Source: JADHUC01 sp964617665 (GTDB lineage Bacteria; Planctomycetota; Planctomycetia; Pirellulales; Pirellulaceae). Taken from it: 22,330 bases of DNA. Under the pieces are notes generated by a model. The model worked only from the letters and a program-made list of their open reading frames with translations. It did no database searches and was not told where the DNA came from. The stretch covers positions 1 to 22,330 of the forward strand of contig CAZUAH010000209.1 of NCBI GenBank assembly GCA_964617665.1, given 5' to 3'. The translations under genes were made by a program, and so were the position numbers. This document shows positions 1-7,298 of the stretch, piece by piece; position 1 is the first letter of the stretch, and each line of letters begins with the position of its first letter.

Positions 1-1393
1 TCAGGTGTGTCGTTTTCCATTTCAGAAAGTCGGGCGGCAGCCCGTTGGCGACTTCAGAATGGATGCCGTCGTTCCAGGCGATCAGGCAGCCGTGACGCAT
101 CTTCCGGAGCGCCCGGTAGAGGTCTGGATTGTTGTGCCAGGGGATGGATGCGTCTTGGCGGCCATTGGCGATGATCAGAAAAGGCAGATCGTCCGGATGC
201 GAAAGAACGAAGTCAGTCGAGTCCATTCGTTTCGACAACGGCATGCCCTCGCTGCACGTAAGCGAAAGAGGGCCGCAGAAGGAAATTAGCCGGTGACTGT
301 TGCCGTGCCAGCCAAGTCTTTGCCCTTTCTTCTCGTCGCCGTCGTTGTAAGCCACGATGGGGACGTGTGCGCTGACGGCGGCGAATATCTCCGGATGGCG
401 GAAAGCAAAAGACATTGCCCCGCAGCCGCCCATGGACGAGCCGGAGCAGTACGTGCGATTGGGATCGGTTCCGAGACAGCGCTTCACCCAGTCGATTTCA
501 AACAGCAGCCGTCGTTCGCTGTAGTTCGTGGGAATGCCCTTCTCGATTTTCTCGGGCTGGGGAATCTTGTCGCTCGAGCCGTACCAGAAGGTCCAGATGC
601 CGCGGATGTCGCTAGTGGCTGCGATGCCTCTTTTGAAGGACCGTCCAACGTACATGGTATTACTCGGTAGAAGCAGGACGCGATCGGGGCGGACAGCCAC
701 GTCAAACATAAAAGGAATGCCCTCGCGCCAGGCATGCGTCGAGTCGCCGAAGACGATGTACTTGCAGGCCGCACGGTTGCCTTTGGCGTGCAGCACCAGG
801 TGCAGCGGCTTTCCTCTGCCCGAGTCGAGCACCGCTGCCGTACCCTCGCCCTGCCAGATGGGACGGATCTGCTCGCACTTCTGGGCGACCGGATCACGCA
901 GCGCGTTCTCGCCGGGGACGATGGTGCCGTCCTCCCGGCCGTCCAACACCGTCGTGACGGCGTAGTAGCCGTTTCCCTGCTCGTCTGTGCCGACGGTGTG
1001 CACGTGCAGGCCCGACATCGGGTCCAGACGCTCCGCACCTTCCTGGATAATGTACCCGAGCGGTTCGGGCACGGGTGGTATTTGGCCAGTCGCCGCGTCC
1101 TTCACGCGTCCTTTGCCGTAGTTGCCTTTGTCGCGTGTCCAGTCCTCCGCCGACCGGGGCTCGATCCACGGGCAGACTTGTTTGGCATCCGCAAGCGTCG
1201 CTTCATCAACAATGGGACTACGCGACAAATAGACATTGAAGGTCGTCCCCACCGGCACAGCCGACTCCTGCCATGTCAGAAACGTCTGGCCATACCGGTA
1301 CTCGGCACGGAGTTCGGTCACGACGGGCGTCCGCGGCTCTGCGTTCGCAACCCCAGGCCCAAGCAATGCCAGGAGAAGGACTCTTTGCATCAT
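1..1393 (-). CDS. Exported alpha/beta hydrolase (esterase-like) with N-terminal FN3-like domain, partial
   Basis: The reading frame stays open from an ATG at 1393 to the left edge (464 codons, no stop), so the C-terminus lies outside the window. A good ribosome binding site (GGAGGA) sits 6 bases before the ATG; a second ATG follows directly at 1390. Residues 1-17 form a short signal peptide (LLLALLGPGVANA, then EPR). Residues about 22-60 (TELRAEYRYGQTFLTWQES, then FNVYLSRSPI) resemble the first strands of a fibronectin type III fold. The C-terminal half is an alpha/beta hydrolase: the nucleophile elbow is GSSMG with Ser320, followed by Asp414 (NGRQDASIPWH) and His445 (NDGIHSE) in the right order and spacing for a triad. 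The family includes esterases, PHB-depolymerase-like enzymes and peptidases; the substrate cannot be told. It is probably periplasmic or secreted. The next gene on the same strand starts 262 bases upstream of it in transcription terms, so co-transcription is possible but not shown. Confidence 0.85.
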   Translation of the reverse strand, partial: MMQRVLLLALLGPGVANAEPRTPVVTELRAEYRYGQTFLTWQESAVPVGTTFNVYLSRSPIVDEATLADAKQVCPWIEPRSAEDWTRDKGNYGKGRVKDAATGQIPPVPEPLGYIIQEGAERLDPMSGLHVHTVGTDEQGNGYYAVTTVLDGREDGTIVPGENALRDPVAQKCEQIRPIWQGEGTAAVLDSGRGKPLHLVLHAKGNRAACKYIVFGDSTHAWREGIPFMFDVAVRPDRVLLLPSNTMYVGRSFKRGIAATSDIRGIWTFWYGSSDKIPQPEKIEKGIPTNYSERRLLFEIDWVKRCLGTDPNRTYCSGSSMGGCGAMSFAFRHPEIFAAVSAHVPIVAYNDGDEKKGQRLGWHGNSHRLISFCGPLSLTCSEGMPLSKRMDSTDFVLSHPDDLPFLIIANGRQDASIPWHNNPDLYRALRKMRHGCLIAWNDGIHSEVANGLPPDFLKWKTTHL

Positions 1394-1486
1394 CTTCGTT
1401 CCTCCGTGTCTGCCGATGCACCGGTCAGCGGGTTCACTCCAACGTGCCATGCCATCCGCCTTCCAGCCTGTATTGCGTACCAATCT

Positions 1487-1623
1487 GTAGGCCGGACCAA
1501 GCAAACCGTGCAGCTGCCGGAACTTCGGCCTCTTCTATTGGCGTTGTCTACGGTACAGGCTATCAAAGCGATAAGGCCGGTTTGCGCCGTTCCGGCAATG
1601 GGTTCGGCCTCGTTCCGGCCTAC
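1487..1623. repeat. Imperfect nested inverted repeat in the intergenic gap 1394-1655
   Basis: The outer arms GTAGGCCGGA (1487-1496) and TCCGGCCTAC (1614-1623) are perfect 10-base inverted copies. Inner arms TGCCGGAAC (1515-1523) and GTTCCGGCA (1589-1597) are also perfect inverted copies. The bases between the arms match only in part. The element lies between two same-strand genes encoding exported hydrolases. It could be a transcript-processing or termination structure, or a small dispersed repeat; no T-tract makes it a classic terminator. Confidence 0.5.
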
Positions 1624-1655
1624 GCAGTGCGCAATTGAGGCCAAGAGCATGCGTT

Positions 1656-3197
1656 TCAGGATTCTTGGGTTCGTTCATTCGGCTTGAGGTGTTTGTCGAA
1701 GAAGTCAATGACCTCTGGCCGGAGGTCCTTCTGTTTGGGCTGAAGGTGGAAGCTGTGGGGGGCGTCTTTGATGATGATCAGCTTACTTTGCACGCCGATC
1801 TCCTTCGCCGCCTCGTGCAAACGCGTGGACTGGTCCACCGGTGTGGTCTTGTCCGCTGTGCCGTGCAGGATCAGCATGGGCGGGTCATCCTTCGATAGCT
1901 GTTTGATAGGCGAGGCCGAGTTCCACAGAGCGGGTGCCTCCGCCTGTGGCTTGGCGAACATGGGCAGGGTCGGATAGGGTACAGTTGGAACCCGGCCCTC
2001 CCACGAGGACGCGCAGTGTGGGTACATCGGCACCGCAGCCTGGATGCGGCAGGAGTATTCCGCATCCTCCTCGGGGTCAATCCCGACCTCCGGTCCGCTC
2101 ACCGCCAGCAGCGCCGTCAGATGCCCGCCCGCCGAACCGCCGATGGCCCCGATGTGATCCCCATCGAGCTGAAACCGGGCGGCATTCTTGCGCAGCCAGC
2201 GCACGGCCCGTTTGCACTCCTGGATGTTCTGCGGAAAGGTCGGCGAGCCGGCCTTGGCCAAGGCGTAGTTGATCGACATGCAGACGTAGCCATGTGTGGC
2301 GAGCGTGGTGCCAATGTTGATTTCGCGGGCCGCGGCTTTGTCGCCGCCCGCCCACCCGCCGCCGTGGATGATCACGATGCCTGGGTATTCTCTCCCCGGC
2401 TCGAACGTAGGCGGCAGATAGAGGTCTGCTTTCTCAGCACGATCCGGTTCGAGATACGTCACGTCCTTCTCGATGCGGACCTTGAGCTGGTCCGGAGCGA
2501 TGTCGCGTACGAACAAATTGCGCCAGCGGATTTCACCACCGTGGGTCTGCAGCATGATTGGGCCTTTGGCGGGCAAAGGCTTCGAGCGATCCCAATAGTT
2601 TTCCATCACCGCGCCGTCCACGACCAGTTTGTCATTCAACCACACCCAAGTACGGTCGCCGATCTGGCGGATCCGGAACTGGTTCCACTCGCCAAAAGGT
2701 TTGTCCGCAAGCACAAGCGGGTCGCGACCGGACAAGCCGGGGGTGTTGTTAAACAGGCCACCGGAGCCCAGGTGTGGTTTGCGGGTCGGATTCTTGGGAT
2801 TGAAGACCTGATTCCAATCCCAGATTTGCACCTGCGGCGTACCGCGCAGATAAATACCACTATCGGCCTTCGGCACAGTCTTGTATTCGATGAGAAACTC
2901 GATGTCGCCAAACTCCTCGTCGCTCGTGGCGTAAGGGCCGTGGCCGTCGTTGACCAACTCGCCGTTCTCGACAGTCCAATGCTTCGGAAAATCAGCCCGC
3001 TGCTGTTCGAGGTTCGCGTCGCGCTTCTCGCCGGTGAGCTTCGCGACGCGGTGTGGATTGAGTCCATGCCAACCCGTTAGGTCTTTGCCATTAAAGATTG
3101 CGCGAAAACCTTCAGGCGGAATGGGCTTGGCGGCTTGCAGTGCCGTGAACTGTGTGAGCAGGAACGAGATAAGGATGAAGTTTGGAGTGTGTTTCAT
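1656..3197 (-). CDS. Exported fusion of a DUF1080 (3-keto-disaccharide hydrolase-type) domain and an alpha/beta hydrolase
   Basis: 513 residues with a ribosome binding site (AAAGGAG, 7 bases from the ATG). Residues 1-22 are a signal peptide. Residues about 28-232 are a DUF1080/3-keto-disaccharide hydrolase domain: it opens with GFRAIFNGKDLTGWHG and contains DSGIYLRG, PFGEWNQFRI and the closing GEIRWRNLFVRDI typical of this jelly-roll family. Residues about 245-505 are an alpha/beta hydrolase of the acetyl-esterase type: oxyanion motif HGGGW (278-282), nucleophile Ser355 in GGSAGG, Asp449 (HGTADKTTP) and His481 (DAPHSFH). Both active regions look intact. Family knowledge suggests a role in cleaving modified glycosides and removing ester groups from plant-type or algal glycans; pairing both on one chain would let deacylation and glycoside processing happen on the same substrate, which is inference. 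The gene is divergent from the sigma factor gene, with 235 bases between the two starts. Confidence 0.92.
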   Translation of the reverse strand: MKHTPNFILISFLLTQFTALQAAKPIPPEGFRAIFNGKDLTGWHGLNPHRVAKLTGEKRDANLEQQRADFPKHWTVENGELVNDGHGPYATSDEEFGDIEFLIEYKTVPKADSGIYLRGTPQVQIWDWNQVFNPKNPTRKPHLGSGGLFNNTPGLSGRDPLVLADKPFGEWNQFRIRQIGDRTWVWLNDKLVVDGAVMENYWDRSKPLPAKGPIMLQTHGGEIRWRNLFVRDIAPDQLKVRIEKDVTYLEPDRAEKADLYLPPTFEPGREYPGIVIIHGGGWAGGDKAAAREINIGTTLATHGYVCMSINYALAKAGSPTFPQNIQECKRAVRWLRKNAARFQLDGDHIGAIGGSAGGHLTALLAVSGPEVGIDPEEDAEYSCRIQAAVPMYPHCASSWEGRVPTVPYPTLPMFAKPQAEAPALWNSASPIKQLSKDDPPMLILHGTADKTTPVDQSTRLHEAAKEIGVQSKLIIIKDAPHSFHLQPKQKDLRPEVIDFFDKHLKPNERTQES

Positions 3198-3306
3198 GGC
3201 AAGGCTCCTTTCCTGAAGTCATTGACGTTGAATGACGCTCTTGGAGCAGCGTCAGCAGTACGGCAGGGCGGAATGCTACGAGGATAGGCAAAAATGTTGT
3301 GTGTCG

Positions 3307-3329
3307 TAACCCGAAGCGTCAGCGAGGGC
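3307..3329. repeat. Short dispersed-type intergenic element (TAACCCGAAGCGTCAGCGAG)
   Basis: The stretch reads TAACCCGAAGCGTCAGCGAG followed by GGC. It lies in the 235-base divergent region between the DUF1080 fusion gene and the sigma factor gene. From memory this string, or its complement, is very common between genes in planctomycete genomes; only one copy is visible here, so the repeat status rests on that recollection. The rest of the divergent region must hold promoters for both genes, but I cannot pick out confident -35/-10 boxes. Confidence 0.4.
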
Positions 3330-3432
3330 GAAGCTCGATGCCTCCATCGTAGATCGAATTCGCAAGTTTCTTTCAATAATCTTGTGTGATTGGGTTCGGG
3401 TCCGGACACTACCAGGTAGAGAAAGGATCAGC

Positions 3433-3969
3433 ATGGACCCCTCACAACTCATTGAAGTCTACCGCGGGCCTCTTCTTGGCCTCATCGCTTCTTGGGGGGT
3501 ACCGTGGGCTGATGCGACAGAAATCGCTCAGGATAGCTTTGCTGAAGCTTACCTGAATCGGGAGTCCTGTCGGGGGGATTGGGAGAAGCCAGGAGTTTTC
3601 GGCCGTTGGCTCCGCGGTGTCGCTAGAAATCAGTATCGAAACTGGGTTCGAAGTCACCAGCGGCGTCGTGATCGCATCACGACGGTCGAACCGACCGTTC
3701 TTGAGCATGTCGCGGCACCATCTGATCCAGAACCCTCGGAACAACTGGAGAAGCTGCGAAACGCAATCGACCGACTGCCAGCCAAGCAGCGACAAGTCGT
3801 GCTGATGCACTATCTGGAGGAAACGAACGTCAAGGACGTGGCGGACTTACTATCGATCAGCCCGAAGACGGTTGAAGGACGCCTCTATCAGGCACGCCGC
3901 TCGTTGCGGCGAATGCTCGACGAGGAGGTTTCGGCGTTGCAGATTGGGAAGGTCATGCTATGTCTGTGA
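3433..3969 (+). CDS. ECF-type RNA polymerase sigma factor
   Basis: 178 residues from the ATG at 3433, chosen because AAAGGA lies just upstream and the protein then begins at the normal place for this family; an in-frame ATG at 3382 would add 17 unlikely residues. Residues about 10-80 match sigma region 2 (ATEIAQDSFAEAYLNR; GVFGRWLRGVARNQYRNWVR). Residues about 108-162 match region 4 with its helix-turn-helix (LRNAIDRLPAKQRQVVLMHY, then DVADLLSISPKTVEGRLYQA). The length is normal for an ECF factor. It directs RNA polymerase to a set of promoters, usually in response to an envelope or extracellular signal. Its last 10 bases overlap the start of the next gene (ATG at 3960), so the two are almost surely translationally coupled and the downstream protein is the probable partner regulator. 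Its targets are unknown. Confidence 0.93.
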   Translation: MDPSQLIEVYRGPLLGLIASWGVPWADATEIAQDSFAEAYLNRESCRGDWEKPGVFGRWLRGVARNQYRNWVRSHQRRRDRITTVEPTVLEHVAAPSDPEPSEQLEKLRNAIDRLPAKQRQVVLMHYLEETNVKDVADLLSISPKTVEGRLYQARRSLRRMLDEEVSALQIGKVMLCL

Positions 3970-5207
3970 AGCTCGTTGCTGAAGAAGATCTGCGTGAGGC
4001 TCTCCGACCCCACCGTGCTGATCCGGACGACTTTGAAGCCGGTATCCGTGCCCGCGTGGCGAAGGGTACGCAAGCACAGTCAGCTCGCCCAACGCTTCTT
4101 TCCCGTTCCTTAACCAACTGGAGGTGGATCATGCGTTCCCCAGTTTCCCGCGCTGCCGCCGCGGTCATTTTCGTTGTCGCCATCGTAGGCACGGCCTTGT
4201 GGTTTCACGGAGGCGGCGCCACGCCGGCCTTCGCCGACTTTGCCGGCTTCATCGAGCCGATCCGCGATGCGAAAAGCGCCAAATACAAGGTCACCGTGGA
4301 AATGGAGGGCTTTTCCGCTGTGAGGGATCGCCAAATCGCGGAAATCAAAAAGCAAATTGCCGCCAGAAAGGAGCGATTGATCCCCGAATTCGAGAAGGGC
4401 TTGGCCGCTGAGGCGGAGAAGGGCCTATCGGCCAAAACGAAAAAGCGCCTGTCATCCGAAATGCAAGGCATATCCGCTGAAATGCGGCAGCGCCTGTCCG
4501 CTGAATTGAATGAGGGCCGCCTATCTGCCGAAATGATAAAGGTCGTGGCCGCCGAAATGATGAAGAGAGCATCCGCCGAAATGGAAAAGGTGGAGAGAGA
4601 CGGAATTGCCAAAATCAACAAGCTCCTACCCGGGGGCCGATCCGTGACAATCTCCGAGGTGATGACGCTGGGCGCCACTCGGAAACGCACGGAGTGGAAG
4701 AAACCGGACAACTTCAAGGCGGTGACGATTATCACGGATCGGCGCCAAGGAAAGCGTCTTGCTCTGTATCACCAGACAAAGAAAGCCAAAGTCCGCACTC
4801 TCGTCAAGAAGTCCGAAGATGCGAGTCCCGACGAAGACATAGACCAACTGGCGCCTCCCAACAAAGACATAGACCCCGTGGCGTCTTTGTTCCAGCTGGC
4901 GCTCGATGGCCGGTACGCGGACCTTCGGAACATCAGACTCGACTCGCTCGGCGAGAAGGACATTGAAGGACACCGAGTCATCGGATTCCGTCTCACCGTC
5001 AGTGACCCTGCCTCGGTGATGAGTTTGTGGGGCGATCCAAAATCCGGGCTGCCGGTCCGCATCGAAATAACCACGCCGGAGTATCCCAATGCGAAAACCA
5101 CGGTGAGCGACTTCGAGCTCAACGTGGACATGGACGAATCGCTGTTCAGCCTCGAGCCGCCGGCCGGCTATGAAGTAATTGAGGAGACGCCCCGCGATAA
5201 GAAGTGA
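3960..5207 (+). CDS. Single-pass membrane protein coupled to the ECF sigma factor; LolA/RseB-like C-terminal domain, putative anti-sigma role
   Basis: 415 residues, starting inside the end of the sigma factor gene. Residues 1-60 are a charged, cytoplasm-type segment (VAEEDLREALRPHRADPDDF). Residues about 64-82 form one membrane helix (AAAAVIFVVAIVGTALWF), so the rest should be periplasmic. After FADFAGFIEPIRDAKSAKYK comes a coiled-coil-like stretch at about 120-222, rich in Glu, Lys and Ala, with the unit (L/I/A)SAEM repeated at uneven spacing (ISAEM, LSAEL, LSAEM, VAAEM, ASAEM). Residues about 228-405 look like the beta-rich lipoprotein-sorting/RseB-like fold (GHRVIGFRLT; GLPVRIEITTPEY; DFELNVDMDESLFSLEPPAGY). 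A similar layout occurs in planctomycete partners of ECF factors. No zinc-finger anti-sigma motif (HxxxCxxC) is present, so the anti-sigma function is inferred from position and topology only. Confidence 0.8.
   Translation: MSVKLVAEEDLREALRPHRADPDDFEAGIRARVAKGTQAQSARPTLLSRSLTNWRWIMRSPVSRAAAAVIFVVAIVGTALWFHGGGATPAFADFAGFIEPIRDAKSAKYKVTVEMEGFSAVRDRQIAEIKKQIAARKERLIPEFEKGLAAEAEKGLSAKTKKRLSSEMQGISAEMRQRLSAELNEGRLSAEMIKVVAAEMMKRASAEMEKVERDGIAKINKLLPGGRSVTISEVMTLGATRKRTEWKKPDNFKAVTIITDRRQGKRLALYHQTKKAKVRTLVKKSEDASPDEDIDQLAPPNKDIDPVASLFQLALDGRYADLRNIRLDSLGEKDIEGHRVIGFRLTVSDPASVMSLWGDPKSGLPVRIEITTPEYPNAKTTVSDFELNVDMDESLFSLEPPAGYEVIEETPRDKK
4317..4626 (+). repeat. Degenerate in-frame SAEM-type repeats inside the sigma-partner gene
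   Basis: This part of the gene encodes residues about 120-222. Variants of TCCGCTGAAATG/TCCGCCGAAATG recur (for example near 4478, 4497, 4526 and 4572), mixed with related units such as GCCAAAACG and GCCGCTGAGG. The units keep the frame but not a fixed period, as expected of an old tandem expansion that has drifted. The product is a helix with alternating charged and small residues. Confidence 0.6.
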
Positions 5208-5398
5208 GTCTCCCACGGACCGCTCCGCCGCGGAGGAGTAGCACCTGCTCGAAACGTTCCGCCAATACCGTGAACTGAGTGGCCGTGCCTTCTCGGACTC
5301 GCTCGACATAGAGGGTCCTTCTGACCGTTCGAGAGCAGAGCTGCGCCATGGCTGGGAACGATCTGCTGGCGTGTGAATTGCCTGTGAGGTTCTTTACG

Positions 5399-5421
5399 AT
5401 TTCTCGTACAGTCCGCGTAAG
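5399..5421 (-). repeat. Degenerate copy of the 3' end of the lyase gene
   Basis: Positions 5399-5421 match 5523-5545, the last codons of the minus-strand lyase gene, at 21 of 23 bases. In the matching minus-strand frame the copy reads MLERCLRGLYEKS and then a stop, against MLSDLRGLFEK and a stop in the intact gene. The copy lies 124 bases downstream of the real end. It may be what is left of a decayed paralogous neighbour or of a local tandem duplication. Confidence 0.5.
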
Positions 5422-5452
5422 CATCGTTCGAGCATCAAGTGTCCGATTTGAT

Positions 5453-5480
5453 CAACCGTTGGGCGTTTAGCCCACGGTTG
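5453..5480. repeat. Intergenic hairpin element with GGGCGTTTAGCCC core
   Basis: CAACCGTTGGGC and GCCCACGGTTG pair around the loop GTTTA, with one bulged T, giving a stem of about 11 base pairs. It sits between the ends of two convergent genes, where a bidirectional terminator would be useful, but no T-run follows. Hairpins with this kind of core are, as I recall, common between genes in planctomycetes. Confidence 0.55.
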
Positions 5481-5486
5481 GGCGAA

Positions 5487-5507
5487 CCGGACGCTAGCGC
5501 GTTCCGG
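5487..5507. repeat. Short palindromic element CCGG-ACGCTAGCGCGTT-CCGG
   Basis: The arms CCGGA and TCCGG flank a CGCTAGCG core, which is itself a palindrome. It lies 6 bases after the previous hairpin and 13 bases before the stop codon of the minus-strand lyase gene. It probably acts with that hairpin as a compound intergenic element or transcription stop. Confidence 0.5.
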
Positions 5508-5520
5508 CTAATCTCGACAG

Positions 5521-7062
5521 CTATTTCTCGAACAGTCCGCGCAAGTCAGATAGCATCTTCTTCTGCGCATTCTCTAACGACTCGATCCGCCTCAGATGTC
5601 GGGCCCGCGCGTCGGCCAGCTTCTGCCGGCGGTTGGCGATCATGCGCGCCACCTCGTCGGGAGCCACGCCGCCTCGACTGTCGGTCACTTTGATGAAATA
5701 CGCCGGGTCGAGCAGTTCGCGGAGTCGCATCTCGGCCATCCCCAGCTTCCGCCCCAGGACCTTCTGGGCCGCCTCGTCCAGCAGTCCTGCCTGGGCCTCG
5801 GTTGCGGGGACCTTCTGCTCCCGCGATGCCAACACGAATTCGTTGACAATCCCGTGGGCGGTCCGGTAGCCCAGTTCATAGTCGCGGACTATCTGGTTGG
5901 CCAGTTCGGTGGCGCAGATGTAGGATTCCTTGATCACGGTTAACATCCTCTCTTTGTTCACCTGCAATTCTCGCATTTCTTTGGTGAGCTTCGACGTGCA
6001 CTTCTCCGTCGTTTCTAGGGCAGCCAGCGTCGGTTCGGCCATGTGGAGCATCTCGAATGCGTCGCCGTGCGGTGTGCGCAGCCCTGCCACCGCCACACCG
6101 GTAAGGTGCCCAATCATCTGGCCTGCGTGCACACGAATCAACTCCATGTCATTGGGGTTGCTGGCCTTTTGAGGCATCATGAAGCTTGTCCCGCGGTGCC
6201 GCCCGATCTCCAGAAAACCGTATTCCACACCTGACCAGTAGCTCATCTCTAACGCCGTACGGCTGGCGATGTTGGTAACGTTGGTCAGGCCGCAGACGAC
6301 GACAAGATACCCGTCGGTGTAGCTCACCGCGTCGTTGGCGTTTTCGATCAACCCGTCCATGCCCAGGTACTGGCTGACCAGATCGCGGTCGATAGGCCAG
6401 CTCGTTCCGGCCAGGGCCCCGCAACCCATCTCGTTCAGACTCATCAGGTGGTAACCGCGTTCGAGGGTCTTCGTGCTCCGCCCGATCGCATCGGACACTG
6501 AAAGAAGATAGTGGCCGAAGGTCGTCGGCTGGGCGTGGCGGAAATGCGTGTAGCCGGGCATGATGGTGGCGGTGTGCTGCTCGGCCAGGTCGAGCGTCGC
6601 CTCCTGCAAGTCATAGATCCGGCAGATCTGTTTCATCAGTTGGTGCCGCACCTCAAGCATCTGCCGGCCGGAAGGCTGAGTGCGGGCGATCATCATCATG
6701 CCGGCCAGCTCCTTGTCGAGCCTTCTCACGAAGAAGTAATGGTCCTTGTAGAACTGGTTCCAAGCTCGCTCGTCCTCAGCAAAGTCGAACTCCCACAGTT
6801 GCAGAACGACGCGTGCCGCTTCGGGCGCATCCTCGGCCGAAATGATCTCCTGCTTGAGCAGCATCGTGGCCCAGGACGCGGTGATCCAATTCATGTAGCC
6901 CGGCTCGTGTACCTTGTCGATCCTCTCGATCCAATCGGCCGTGGCTTTGGGATCGGGGCATGTGTTGTTCTTCTCAAGAGTCGCTTCGGGCGCCTCGCCA
7001 AAACAAACGCCACCAAGAATCATGGCAAGTAGCAGCGAACTGATGCATCGTGGGGGTTTCAC
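5521..7062 (-). CDS. Exported lyase of the argininosuccinate lyase/fumarase superfamily, substrate unknown
   Basis: 513 residues from a GTG at 7062, chosen because GAAAGGAA lies 7 bases upstream and the product then starts with a clean signal peptide (MKPPRC, then SSLLLAMILGGVCFG, cut near FG/EA). An in-frame ATG at 7104 would add 14 residues before it. The core is recognisable: PGYTHFRHAQPTTFGHYLL (169-187) carries the conserved His173 of argininosuccinate lyases, and GTSFMMPQKASNPND (291-305) is the superfamily signature loop with catalytic-type Ser293 and Lys299. The usual substrate-binding GRSRNDQ motif is replaced by MMIARTQPSGRQ (about 122-133), so argininosuccinate is doubtful as substrate. 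A C-terminal arginine- and lysine-rich helix (about 470-505) ends the protein. Enzymes of this superfamily eliminate fumarate from succinyl-type compounds and are normally cytoplasmic; export is the odd feature. No arginine biosynthesis genes are nearby. Confidence 0.88.
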   Translation of the reverse strand: MKPPRCISSLLLAMILGGVCFGEAPEATLEKNNTCPDPKATADWIERIDKVHEPGYMNWITASWATMLLKQEIISAEDAPEAARVVLQLWEFDFAEDERAWNQFYKDHYFFVRRLDKELAGMMMIARTQPSGRQMLEVRHQLMKQICRIYDLQEATLDLAEQHTATIMPGYTHFRHAQPTTFGHYLLSVSDAIGRSTKTLERGYHLMSLNEMGCGALAGTSWPIDRDLVSQYLGMDGLIENANDAVSYTDGYLVVVCGLTNVTNIASRTALEMSYWSGVEYGFLEIGRHRGTSFMMPQKASNPNDMELIRVHAGQMIGHLTGVAVAGLRTPHGDAFEMLHMAEPTLAALETTEKCTSKLTKEMRELQVNKERMLTVIKESYICATELANQIVRDYELGYRTAHGIVNEFVLASREQKVPATEAQAGLLDEAAQKVLGRKLGMAEMRLRELLDPAYFIKVTDSRGGVAPDEVARMIANRRQKLADARARHLRRIESLENAQKKMLSDLRGLFEK

Positions 7063-7298
7063 TTTGTCATTCCTTTCAGAGCAAGATTCGGTGAGAGGAC
7101 ACATCGCCGATCCGTAGCGTGCCTACGTCGGCAATCGTGCGAACGGCAGTATGCCTTCGTGCGGATAGGGCCGTCAAGCCGCAGGCAGGTTCGACGACTG
7201 TGGCATACTCCAATTCCACGTGCTATGATCCGGACGATGCAAAACCGCAAGTGTTGATTGTCCTCATACGCCCGCCACCAATCACCTGGGAGCCCGCC

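Larger units (their letters stand above)
5208..5520. other. Gene-poor intergenic region between convergent genes
   Basis: These 313 bases separate the sigma-partner gene (plus) from the exported lyase gene (minus). Short frames exist on both strands, including a 92-codon one on the minus strand at 5146-5424, but none has a ribosome binding site or recognisable motif. The region contains a small GC hairpin just after the upstream stop (CTCCG-CCG-CGGAG near 5228-5240), two hairpin elements at 5453-5507 and an echo of the lyase gene end at 5399-5421. No gene is called here. Confidence 0.6.

Noticed and set aside
734..1687. Plus-strand open frame of 317 codons
   Set aside because: It is antisense to the partial alpha/beta hydrolase and runs through the inverted-repeat region; composition is Arg- and Pro-rich as in shadow frames.
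2016..3080. Long plus-strand open frame of 354 codons
   Set aside because: It lies antisense inside the DUF1080-esterase gene, whose domains and triad are clear; the plus-strand product has no recognisable motif or ribosome binding site.
5146..5424. Possible 92-residue minus-strand gene in the gene-poor region
   Set aside because: It has no ribosome binding site or motif, overlaps the end of the sigma-partner gene and begins inside the degenerate echo of the lyase gene.
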